In this document: positions 7,750 to 13,797 of the stretch, piece by piece
Position numbering within the stretch: position 1 is the first letter of the stretch
Layout: every line of letters begins with the position of its first letter
Assembly (NCBI GenBank): GCA_016778825.1
Contig: JADHOU010000006.1
Location: 1 to 16,828, forward strand
Length of the DNA: 16,828 nt
Direction: 5' to 3'
Origin: Candidatus Puniceispirillum sp.
Lineage (GTDB): Bacteria > Pseudomonadota > Alphaproteobacteria > Puniceispirillales > Puniceispirillaceae
Translations under genes and position numbers: made by a program
Notes under the pieces: generated by a model
The model's database searches: none
What the model was told of the DNA's origin: nothing
What the model saw: only the letters and a program-made list of their open reading frames with translations

Positions 7750-8739
7750 TTAAGATGGATCGCTAACCGGCAGATTTACAAGCAAGTTCTGCGGTTTCAT
7801 TCTTACGACCCCTGCCTCATCCATTGCCAGCCCAAGGTAAACCGGCTTACCCGCCATTTCAGCAACAAACCCGTTATCGGTTTCCAATTTGAAAAGACAT
7901 AAAATGCGCCGCAATCTCGGCTCATCAACCTCGTCACCACGATACAGGTCATTCAGAATTTTGGTGGCTTCGGCATCAAGGCCAATATGCCATGACCAGG
8001 CTTCATCTTCGATTTTGACCATTGGCGAAACGCGAACCGCAAGCGGTAAAAAATGCGCAATCCATTTTTCTAAAACTCGCGCCAAACCATCAAGTGCTGG
8101 CTGGGTATAGGCGATGTCAATTGATGTGTTAAACAGGTCGGATCGTTCCCAATATTCATCAGCCGTTTCCGTTGCAAGAATATCAATTTGCACCTCATCA
8201 TTCGCACTTGTTGGCTCAAGCGCCTTTTGCATGCCTGATTGCAGCTGCACTGTTGCGTGATCCGCAACCATGATACGCCCATCATCAAGCGTTACCACCT
8301 GATTGCGGAATAGAATCTCGGCTGCCCGCAATTGCAAGGGGTCGGTTTCGCCATCAAGAATATTACGAAGAATAATCTGCGCTATCTGTTCAAAAAACAG
8401 CGGTGGGATATTCGGCTGGGCATTGCGTGCCATTGCCATGTAGGCCGATTCCAAAGTCGGGTAATCTGCCAGAAAATTACGGAACCGCAAAACCGCCTGA
8501 TAATTATGCACAACATCTTTATCAGCAATTTCAAACAAATCTGTTGGCACCACCGCAGCAAAAGGATCATCAACCAATTTCTTATGAAGCGCAATTTCAG
8601 CATCACATGACCCCTCTTCAGGGGCCACTTCTTCACGCATGAAATAGGCGCGCATAAAATCAGCGCTTGGCATCATATGCCCATGATCGTCACGAGTTGT
8701 TAAATGCCATCCAGAGGTAAGCCAAAAATCATTGCTCAT
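7750..8739 (-). CDS. DUF6352 family protein (fdh-associated)
   Basis: A 329-residue soluble protein with the DUF6352 layout: NDFWLTSGWHLTTRD at the N terminus, then a SADFMRAYFMR segment, PPLFFEQIAQIILRNILDG in the middle, and DPLQLRAAEILFRNQ shortly after. No catalytic motif or metal-binding cysteine cluster is obvious. The biochemical function is unknown. ATG 8739 (MSNDFW) is chosen because homologues begin close to the FW-SGWHL motif and GGAG lies 12 nt upstream; in-frame ATG 8757 and TTG 8760 would add 6-7 residues. It is the last gene of the minus-strand accessory operon, 41 bp after DUF6505. Confidence 0.8.
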   Translation of the reverse strand: MSNDFWLTSGWHLTTRDDHGHMMPSADFMRAYFMREEVAPEEGSCDAEIALHKKLVDDPFAAVVPTDLFEIADKDVVHNYQAVLRFRNFLADYPTLESAYMAMARNAQPNIPPLFFEQIAQIILRNILDGETDPLQLRAAEILFRNQVVTLDDGRIMVADHATVQLQSGMQKALEPTSANDEVQIDILATETADEYWERSDLFNTSIDIAYTQPALDGLARVLEKWIAHFLPLAVRVSPMVKIEDEAWSWHIGLDAEATKILNDLYRGDEVDEPRLRRILCLFKLETDNGFVAEMAGKPVYLGLAMDEAGVVRMKPQNLLVNLPVSDPS

Positions 8740-8780
8740 TACGTTCTTAAACTCCATCAAGGCCCAATCACCGGTGCCTA

Positions 8781-9302
8781 TTATTCCTGACCATGCGCAT
8801 GTTCAGTGCTATCTGCTACGTCATCATCATCATCGACCATTGTCCATATTTTCTGTTCGGCACAGGATTCAGGCTTGGCAAGGCTGCGAAACGACTCGCG
8901 AATCCCATCATCGCCAAGGCTGCGCTGGATCGCCAGCAAAGTGCCAGTTTTATGTTCAGCGCATAAATCTGCCATGAACTTGATCTCTTCAGTTACCGCG
9001 GCCATCGCCGCTGCTTCGTCAGGGGCACCAAACTCATTCATAAAAATCGAGCAAAGCCGTTTTTCAATCTTGCCAAGATCATCCGGCTTTACCGTGACAA
9101 TGCTAACCAAGGTTGAGAAGCCCATTGAATCAAGCCCGAGAAACCCATTGCTAAACGCTTGTTTTACCTTGCCTTTAATATCTGTCTCGCCAATACCAGC
9201 AAAGCAGAAAGTGCCGACAAGCGCCCATTCGCCTTCATCGGCTGCCAGCGGAAACACATTCAGATCAGACGGGTCAAACCGGATGGTTTTTGCGAGTTTC
9301 AT
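8781..9302 (-). CDS. DUF6505 family protein (fdh-associated)
   Basis: A 173-residue protein starting MKLAKTIRFDPSDLNVFPLA and continuing EWALVGTFCF, a KQAFSNGFLGLDSMGFSTLV block, and a DEAAAMAAVTEEIKFMADLC helix. This matches the DUF6505 family pattern as I know it. It is soluble, with a short acidic C-terminal run of five Asp (about residues 157-161). The function is unknown; it travels with DUF6352 and the ligase-like gene in formate dehydrogenase loci. It follows the ligase-like gene by 40 bp on the same strand. Confidence 0.78.
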   Translation of the reverse strand: MKLAKTIRFDPSDLNVFPLAADEGEWALVGTFCFAGIGETDIKGKVKQAFSNGFLGLDSMGFSTLVSIVTVKPDDLGKIEKRLCSIFMNEFGAPDEAAAMAAVTEEIKFMADLCAEHKTGTLLAIQRSLGDDGIRESFRSLAKPESCAEQKIWTMVDDDDDVADSTEHAHGQE

Positions 9303-9342
9303 AGCTGGTTTACCAATTTCCTATCCACAACAGACCAGCCCC

Positions 9343-10116
9343 TTAGGGCAGAACTGGCGTGCCACAAACAGCTTCGAGTTCATGTGGCATAACCGATGAT
9401 GCTTTTCCATCAAGTTTAACCAACGCGCCGCCATGTTCATCAAGACCAAGCCATTCAGCCTGTTCACCGCCAGCGAAATCGATTGGCGCGGATGCTTCTA
9501 GCCGCTGCATCCAACTGTCATAAAGCGGGCGGAAACCGTCATCTTGCCAGCGGTTTACCCAAGCCAGAAAATGCCGGCAGCTTGATTCAACCAAGCGGGT
9601 GCGCGAAATGAACCCGCCCCCTTCTTCGGCCATCGAGGTTTGTTCTGCGCCAGGGGTTTGCGACCATTCAGCCTGATCCTGTTCTTCGGCGGTCAAACGC
9701 ACATCGGCGCTGACAATCATCCATTCTGGCACGTCATCGCTGCCTGCTGTCGGATCAATTACCAGACGCACCATGCCGGCACGCCCACGATTTAGCATTA
9801 CATAGCCCGGCAATTGATAGGTGACAGCAATTTCAGGCGGCGCTAGCGCCCCGATTGAGTCACCAAGCCCAATCATCATTGCAAAAAGCATCTGCCCAGC
9901 TTGACGAACCGCAACATCCGGCTCTAGCCGAACGGCAATCTGCATCCGGTCAATTCTTTCAGCGTAAAAAACAGTGCCAACTTCGGTATTTGCGGCAACC
10001 GCAACGGCCTTCGCCAACACATCCTGACCAGCAGGCACTTCAACAGCCCTTAGCAAAGGCGGCAATTGCGGCACGGTTGTTTGATCGGCCGGATCATCTT
10101 CATAATATAATGTCAT
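9343..10116 (-). CDS. Biotin/lipoate protein ligase-like protein (DUF4444 type), catalytic loop absent
   Basis: A 257-residue member of the biotin/lipoate A/B ligase superfamily with a C-terminal DUF4444-like domain (SWMQRL...EWLGLDEHGGALVKLDG, about 202-240). GTVFYAERI (47-55) is the strand that in true ligases leads into the GRGRRGR-W-S nucleotide-binding loop. Here the chain passes directly to DRMQIAVRLEP, so the loop is missing. The later Lys motif (usually KVGGIL) reads NRGRAGMVRL (109-118), without the catalytic lysine. DVPEWMIVSADVRL matches the following core strand. Biotinylation or lipoylation by the normal mechanism therefore looks unlikely; a binding or scaffold role is inferred. 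Its ATG overlaps the Mrp stop (ATGA, 10113-10116), so the two are translationally coupled. Confidence 0.8.
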   Translation of the reverse strand: MTLYYEDDPADQTTVPQLPPLLRAVEVPAGQDVLAKAVAVAANTEVGTVFYAERIDRMQIAVRLEPDVAVRQAGQMLFAMMIGLGDSIGALAPPEIAVTYQLPGYVMLNRGRAGMVRLVIDPTAGSDDVPEWMIVSADVRLTAEEQDQAEWSQTPGAEQTSMAEEGGGFISRTRLVESSCRHFLAWVNRWQDDGFRPLYDSWMQRLEASAPIDFAGGEQAEWLGLDEHGGALVKLDGKASSVMPHELEAVCGTPVLP

Positions 10117-11201
10117 GCGCTTTCCTCATTATGGAGATCGGCGACCTCCATCAAACGTCTAGCAATACTGCGAAAAGTCTTTGCCTGTTCAGATTGCGGC
10201 TCGGCAACAACAATGGGGGTCCCTGAATCCGAACCAACCCGAACTGCCATTGACAAAGGGATTTCCCCAAGCAGTTCAATACCACGTTTTTTCGCCTCGC
10301 GCGCTGCGCCGCCATCGCCAAAAATATGGTCTTTACGGCCACAATCCGGACAACTCCAATGCGACATATTCTGCACCATCCCCAGCACCGGCACATTCGC
10401 TTTTTCAAACATTGTCAATGCTTTAACAACATCTAGCAGGGCAATATCCTGCGGCGTTGACACAATCACGGCCCCTGCCAAATTCACCTGTTGCGCCAAT
10501 GATATCTGAATATCACCGGTTCCGGGCGGCAAATCAATGATGATCACATCAAGCACGCCCCATGCAACCGAGTCCAGCATTTGCGTCAACGCCGATTGCA
10601 CCATCGGTCCACGCCAGATCATCGCCGTATCATCAGGCACCAGCAATCCCATCGACATTAGATGCACGCCATAGCTTTCCAGCGGCTTTACCATGTCACC
10701 ACCCGCCGACGCCGGACGACCACTCACGCCAAGCATACGCGGCTGTGACGGCCCATAAACATCGGCGTCAAGCAAACCAACCCGCAACCCCTCAAGGCGC
10801 AATGCAATGGCCAGGTTTACCGCTGTTGTTGATTTGCCAACACCGCCCTTGCCCGATGCCACCGCAACAAAGCGGCGCACCTTGCTCTCAAGAATTTTTT
10901 CGGTCACTGGCCCTTCATCTTCAGACAGGGCGCTCATGCCCCCCTGATCGCCAGCATGCGCGGTAACCATCACGGTTGCGCTGGTCACGCCTTCGATCGC
11001 CAACGCCGCCTTTTCCGCAGCACGGCGCACCGGTTCCATTGCTGGCCCACGATGCGCAGGCACCTGAAGGGCAAAACTGATATTGCTATCCTTGATCTGT
11101 AAGCCGGTTACCATGCCAAGCGCAACGATATCGCGCCCCTGCGATGGGTCTTGAACATTCGCCAGCGCCGCCAGAATCAACTCTTGGGTCAAAGCGGCCA
11201 T
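10113..11201 (-). CDS. mrp: Mrp/ApbC/NBP35-family Fe-S cluster carrier ATPase
   Basis: A 362-residue P-loop ATPase that carries and transfers [4Fe-4S] clusters to apo-proteins in the cytoplasm. The N-terminal 80 residues form the MIP18/DUF59-like domain (LANVQDPSQGRDIVALGMV). The deviant Walker A is SGKGGVGKST (116-125), followed by LLDADVYGPSQPRMLG (143-158), the switch DLPPGTGD (223-230), and CPDC (C284, C287), which binds the bridging cluster in the dimer. Length is normal. It starts immediately after the DUF6494 stop (TAAATG, no gap) and overlaps the ligase-like gene by 4 bp. General Mrp genes often lie elsewhere. This tight packing suggests a copy serving the Fe-S clusters of FdhA, its beta subunit or the polyferredoxin, though a housekeeping role cannot be excluded. 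Confidence 0.93.
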   Translation of the reverse strand: MAALTQELILAALANVQDPSQGRDIVALGMVTGLQIKDSNISFALQVPAHRGPAMEPVRRAAEKAALAIEGVTSATVMVTAHAGDQGGMSALSEDEGPVTEKILESKVRRFVAVASGKGGVGKSTTAVNLAIALRLEGLRVGLLDADVYGPSQPRMLGVSGRPASAGGDMVKPLESYGVHLMSMGLLVPDDTAMIWRGPMVQSALTQMLDSVAWGVLDVIIIDLPPGTGDIQISLAQQVNLAGAVIVSTPQDIALLDVVKALTMFEKANVPVLGMVQNMSHWSCPDCGRKDHIFGDGGAAREAKKRGIELLGEIPLSMAVRVGSDSGTPIVVAEPQSEQAKTFRSIARRLMEVADLHNEESA

Positions 11202-11429
11202 TTATTCAGGTGCCACCAAATTTGCCGTGACGTCATGTGTGAATTGCAGATCGGCAATCTCAACACGCGCTGTTACCACCACTTCTGCGCCAGCCGCAAT
11301 TTTGCCATCGGCCACGGCTTTGGCAAGCGCGCCAGCCAATTCCTGATGCGCGGTCACGCCTAGCTGCTTTAAAAATTTCCGCATTGCCATTTCACTAGCA
11401 GTCATATCTTCGCGTTGGTCTTTGCTCAT
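11202..11429 (-). CDS. DUF6494 family small protein (fdh-associated)
   Basis: A 75-residue soluble protein beginning MSKDQREDMTASEMAMRKFLKQLGVT and ending with alternating strands (VVVTARVEIADLQFTHDV). The MxMRKFLKQLGVTxxQE core is the DUF6494 pattern. ATG 11429 is preferred, with AGGA about 7 nt upstream; ATG 11444, five codons earlier, is also possible. Its stop abuts the Mrp start. The function is unknown. Confidence 0.75.
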   Translation of the reverse strand: MSKDQREDMTASEMAMRKFLKQLGVTAHQELAGALAKAVADGKIAAGAEVVVTARVEIADLQFTHDVTANLVAPE

Positions 11430-11504
11430 CGTCAATCCTATCATAATGGGCCTTTTGCATCAGGCCTTGTAATTTCGGGGTTTTGTTCGTTAAACCGTTT
11501 CCCG

Positions 11505-11891
11505 TTATTCGGGTGTTTTCAGGGTTTTAACAAATTCTAATATGTCACCAACATCCTCAAGGGTAAGGATGATTTCTTTGCTAAAGGCTGGCAGGGCGTC
11601 ACTTCTTGGCTCGCTTACGCCTTCGATCCGAACAAGTGATGGATGCGGCGGCAAAATATAAAAAATCTCAAACCTATACGCCCAATCATCAAGCCATTTC
11701 ATCGCCGAAAATGACGGGGTGGATCCAATACCGCCATAAGGGTTGATCCCCGGCACAACATGGCATCGCGTGCAATGTTCGCGCACCACCTTCAACCCTC
11801 GTTCAACCGCGGTATCGGCTTTGACTGCTACACCCATAAAGGCGCCACCAAATAAAGCGGCGGCAATAATAGACTGACCAAACAAACGCAA
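11505..11891 (-). CDS. Small periplasmic monohaem cytochrome c
   Basis: A 128-residue exported c-type cytochrome. It has a Sec-type signal (RLFGQSIIAAALFGGAFMG) with cleavage likely after VKA (about residue 25), one haem-attachment motif CTRCH (40-44), and a class I-like C-terminal helix (LTLEDVGDILEFVKTL). The usual Met ligand segment (MPAF) reads LPAF (100-103), so the sixth haem ligand is unclear; His83 in the PPHPSL segment is a candidate. TTG 11891 is chosen because AAGGG lies 10 nt before it; TTG 11900 is also in frame but has the GGG only 1 nt away. It follows DUF5076 within about 20 bp. It could accept electrons from periplasmic formate oxidation, which is inference. Confidence 0.75.
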   Translation of the reverse strand: MRLFGQSIIAAALFGGAFMGVAVKADTAVERGLKVVREHCTRCHVVPGINPYGGIGSTPSFSAMKWLDDWAYRFEIFYILPPHPSLVRIEGVSEPRSDALPAFSKEIILTLEDVGDILEFVKTLKTPE

Positions 11892-11909
11892 AATAAACAA
11901 ACCCTTTTT

Positions 11910-12212
11910 CTAAACCGTTGGATCGGCCATATGTTCACGCAACATATCGGCATATTGCGCCACCATATGCTGAACAAAATCTTCTTGTTCCTCAACATTC
12001 AAAACATTTTTGCCAACATGCGCGGCATAACGCGCCGCCGCATACAGCATTACCATTTGTAATTCGGTTGATTCGATCTTTTTGTTTCGCTGATTTGCCA
12101 GCGAGATAAACTGGTCGGCAACGCGCAAAAAAGACTGGCTGTCCAAAATGCCCTCACGATGCGTTTCCGGATCAAATTCATCAGGCCGTTGATGCCATGG
12201 TGGAAATTTCAT
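11910..12212 (-). CDS. DUF5076 family protein
   Basis: A 100-residue, mainly helical soluble protein with the DUF5076 pattern: SQSFLRVADQFISLANQ (26-42), then VMLYAAARYAAHVG, then DFVQHMVAQYADMLREHM. No catalytic motif is visible. The start ATG has AAGG about 9 nt upstream. It appears to be the first gene of the long accessory operon that continues through the cytochrome to DUF6352. The function is unknown. Confidence 0.78.
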   Translation of the reverse strand: MKFPPWHQRPDEFDPETHREGILDSQSFLRVADQFISLANQRNKKIESTELQMVMLYAAARYAAHVGKNVLNVEEQEDFVQHMVAQYADMLREHMADPTV

Positions 12213-12312
12213 TATCAGTAAAACCTTAAATTAAATATTATTAAAACTACTCTAACAGCTTTTTCGACGCAGATGAACCCGTTGCCAGCGCTGTTTTCCC
12301 AAACAACATCGC
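12213..12312. promoter_or_regulatory. AT-rich leader of the accessory operon
   Basis: About 100 bp between the ModE-like stop and DUF5076, with a very AT-rich stretch (12225-12250) just upstream of DUF5076, where the promoter of the seven-gene operon would be expected. No -35/-10 pair is convincing. AACAGC and GCTGTT (near 12256 and 12290) make a loose 6-bp dyad that could mark the end of the ModE-like transcript. Confidence 0.3.
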
Positions 12313-12696
12313 CTAATCATCATTATGATCAATCTGAACAGACCGCATCCATGACAAAATATCGGCTGATTGATCGTCAATAAGGGCAACATGCGCCCGA
12401 TAGCGGCGAATCAAATCTTTGCCAAGCGGGGTTAATGTCGCCCCACCCTTGCTCGACCCTCCGCGCTCGGTCACAAACAAAGGGTCACGAAACCCGCTTT
12501 GCATCGAATCAAGCAGGAACCACGCACGGCGATAACTCATTCCCATCTGGCGCGCGGCCGCGCTAATTGACCCAGCCTCGCCAAGCAAGGCCAGCAAATT
12601 TATTTTGCCAAGGCCAATGGTCTCATCAGCAATGAATAATTTTGTACGCACACCAGGTTCTTGGGCCGCATGCCGTGTCTTTTTCGCTGCGGTCAA
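12313..12696 (-). CDS. ModE-type winged-helix regulator (DNA-binding domain only)
   Basis: A 127-residue regulator of the ModE/LysR-type HTH group. GSISAAARQMGMSYRRAWFL (42-61) is the ModE helix-turn-helix, followed by the wing segment ERGGSSKGGATLTPLG (77-92). Full-length ModE (about 260 residues) has two molybdate-binding TOBE/Mop domains at the C terminus; none is present. Sensing must therefore work differently or through a partner. The start is TTG 12696, because a full consensus Shine-Dalgarno (AAGGAGGT, 12702-12709) lies just upstream. Extending the frame to 12828 would overlap the divergent tupA and add residues unlike the family. It is divergent from the tungstate-binding protein gene, with a dyad between them, so it likely controls tupA and perhaps the fdh genes. 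Confidence 0.85.
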   Translation of the reverse strand: MTAAKKTRHAAQEPGVRTKLFIADETIGLGKINLLALLGEAGSISAAARQMGMSYRRAWFLLDSMQSGFRDPLFVTERGGSSKGGATLTPLGKDLIRRYRAHVALIDDQSADILSWMRSVQIDHNDD

Positions 12697-12701
12697 AAAC
12701 G

Positions 12702-12709
12702 ACCTCCTT
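12702..12709 (-). promoter_or_regulatory. Consensus Shine-Dalgarno AAGGAGGT that sets the ModE-like start
   Basis: On the minus strand AAGGAGGT ends 5 nt before TTG 12696. It is the best ribosome-binding site in the window and outweighs the upstream in-frame start candidates. Confidence 0.8.
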
Positions 12710-12759
12710 CGCCAACAAATCCTGTCCGTCTCAACCTTACCTATTATCCACATGCTAGG

Positions 12760-12781
12760 CGATATGAAAAACAAAACATCG
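12760..12781. promoter_or_regulatory. MoBox-like dyad between the ModE-like gene and tupA
   Basis: CGATAT (12760-12765) and ACATCG (12776-12781) are inverted with one mismatch and a 10-bp spacer. Outer CG and inner TAT recall the ModE binding site layout. The dyad lies between the two divergent starts, 38 bp before the tupA ATG. This is inference from pattern only; the match is imperfect. Confidence 0.35.
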
Positions 12782-12819
12782 GGTTTGCAACGCCTCTTAA
12801 TATTCAATAAAACATAAGA

Positions 12820-13692
12820 ATGATCCAACTTGGTTTCAGCTTTTTTTCAATTTTGCGCCGCCTATCGTGTTTCACGCGATTGGTGATGGCGGGTTATATT
12901 GTGCTTTTGACCAGCTTTTTCGCCATGACTGGCCATGCGGCCAAGCCAGTGATCATTGTTCAATCCGCCACCACAATCCAAAATTCGGGTCTTTACGACC
13001 ATCTATTGCCGTTATTCGAGGCTGAAAATGATATTAATGTGCGAATTGTTTCGGTTGGCACGGGTCAGGCGCTTCGCAATGCCAAAAAATGTGATGCCGA
13101 ACTGGTCATTGTCCATTCAAAAATTGATGAAGAAAAATTTGTAATCGATGGCTTTGGCAGTCAACGCCATGATTTAATGTATAATGATTTCATTCTGGTT
13201 GGACCAAAGGATGATCCAGCACAAATCAGAACCGCCAAAACAACAATTGAGGCTTTTCAGAAAATTGCCGCAGCTAAAGCCAGATTCGCATCACGAAGTG
13301 ATGATAGCGGCACACATAAGGCCGAACGCCGATTTTGGCAGGCAGCAAGCACAACGCCAACAGATGCAAGCGGCAAATGGTATCTTGAAACCGGCCTTGG
13401 TATGGGAGCAACTCTCAATTTTGCGGTTCAGGCTGATGCCTATGCCCTTACCGATCGGGCAACATGGCTGACATTCAAAAACAAAACCGCGCATATACCG
13501 CTTTTTCAGGGGGATCCGGCATTGTTCAACCAATATGGCGTTGTTTTGGTCAGTCAAACCCACTGCCCAACAATAAAGGCGGCCGAATCCCGTGTTTTTG
13601 CCGATTGGCTGTTATCGCCCAAGGGGCAAACCGCAATTGCCACTTTCCAACCTGCAAACAGGCCTTTGTTTTTTCCCAATGCAACCCCTTAG
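12820..13692 (+). CDS. tupA: TupA-like tungstate-binding periplasmic protein
   Basis: A 290-residue solute-binding protein of the tungstate ABC importer family. A long N-terminal hydrophobic signal ends near GHAA-KP (about residue 41). Family motifs are TTIQNSG (51-57), VGTGQAL (79-85), YNDFILVGPKDDPA (121-134), SRSDDSGTHKAE (158-169), WYLETGLGMGATLN (187-200) and YALTDRATW (208-216). The TT-x-NSG, SR-DDSGTHK and GMG segments form the oxyanion site in TupA/WtpA-type proteins. Tungstate is preferred over molybdate in TupA proteins that have been studied; specificity here is inferred. The permease and ATPase genes (tupB, tupC) are not next to it in this window. The ATG at 12820 has a poor ribosome site; ATG 12886 would shorten the signal but is less natural. 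Confidence 0.88.
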   Translation: MIQLGFSFFSILRRLSCFTRLVMAGYIVLLTSFFAMTGHAAKPVIIVQSATTIQNSGLYDHLLPLFEAENDINVRIVSVGTGQALRNAKKCDAELVIVHSKIDEEKFVIDGFGSQRHDLMYNDFILVGPKDDPAQIRTAKTTIEAFQKIAAAKARFASRSDDSGTHKAERRFWQAASTTPTDASGKWYLETGLGMGATLNFAVQADAYALTDRATWLTFKNKTAHIPLFQGDPALFNQYGVVLVSQTHCPTIKAAESRVFADWLLSPKGQTAIATFQPANRPLFFPNATP

Positions 13693-13718
13693 GCCACTGG
13701 CTCATGGTTACCTCTTGG

Positions 13719-13731
13719 CAGGCGTCGCCTG
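13719..13731 (+). terminator. Small GC hairpin after tupA (possible weak terminator)
   Basis: CAGGC and GCCTG (13719-13723, 13727-13731) can pair with a 3-nt loop 27 bp after the tupA stop. There is no T run after it, so termination is doubtful. Confidence 0.25.
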
Positions 13732-13762
13732 TGACAAATCAGCCGATGCATGTGATTCCCAA

Positions 13763-13791
13763 TCGTCAATGCCGCAATCAGGTGCTATAAT
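13763..13791 (+). promoter_or_regulatory. Sigma-70-like promoter of the multicopper oxidase gene
   Basis: TCGTCA (13763-13768, 4 of 6 against TTGACA) and a perfect TATAAT (13786-13791) are separated by 17 bp. The expected transcription start, 6-8 nt after the -10 box, falls at about 13798, which is the first base of the ATG. No ribosome site precedes the ATG, so a leaderless mRNA is predicted. Confidence 0.55.
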
Positions 13792-13797
13792 TCAAAA

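Noticed and set aside
12697..12828. Longer ModE-like frame starting at 12828
   Set aside because: It would overlap the divergent tupA start, place the consensus Shine-Dalgarno inside the gene and add about 44 residues that do not resemble the family.
13693..13797. Possible molybdenum/tungsten cofactor riboswitch between tupA and the oxidase
   Set aside because: The region is short, has only one small hairpin, and the predicted promoter lies at its end, so it would not be in the oxidase transcript.
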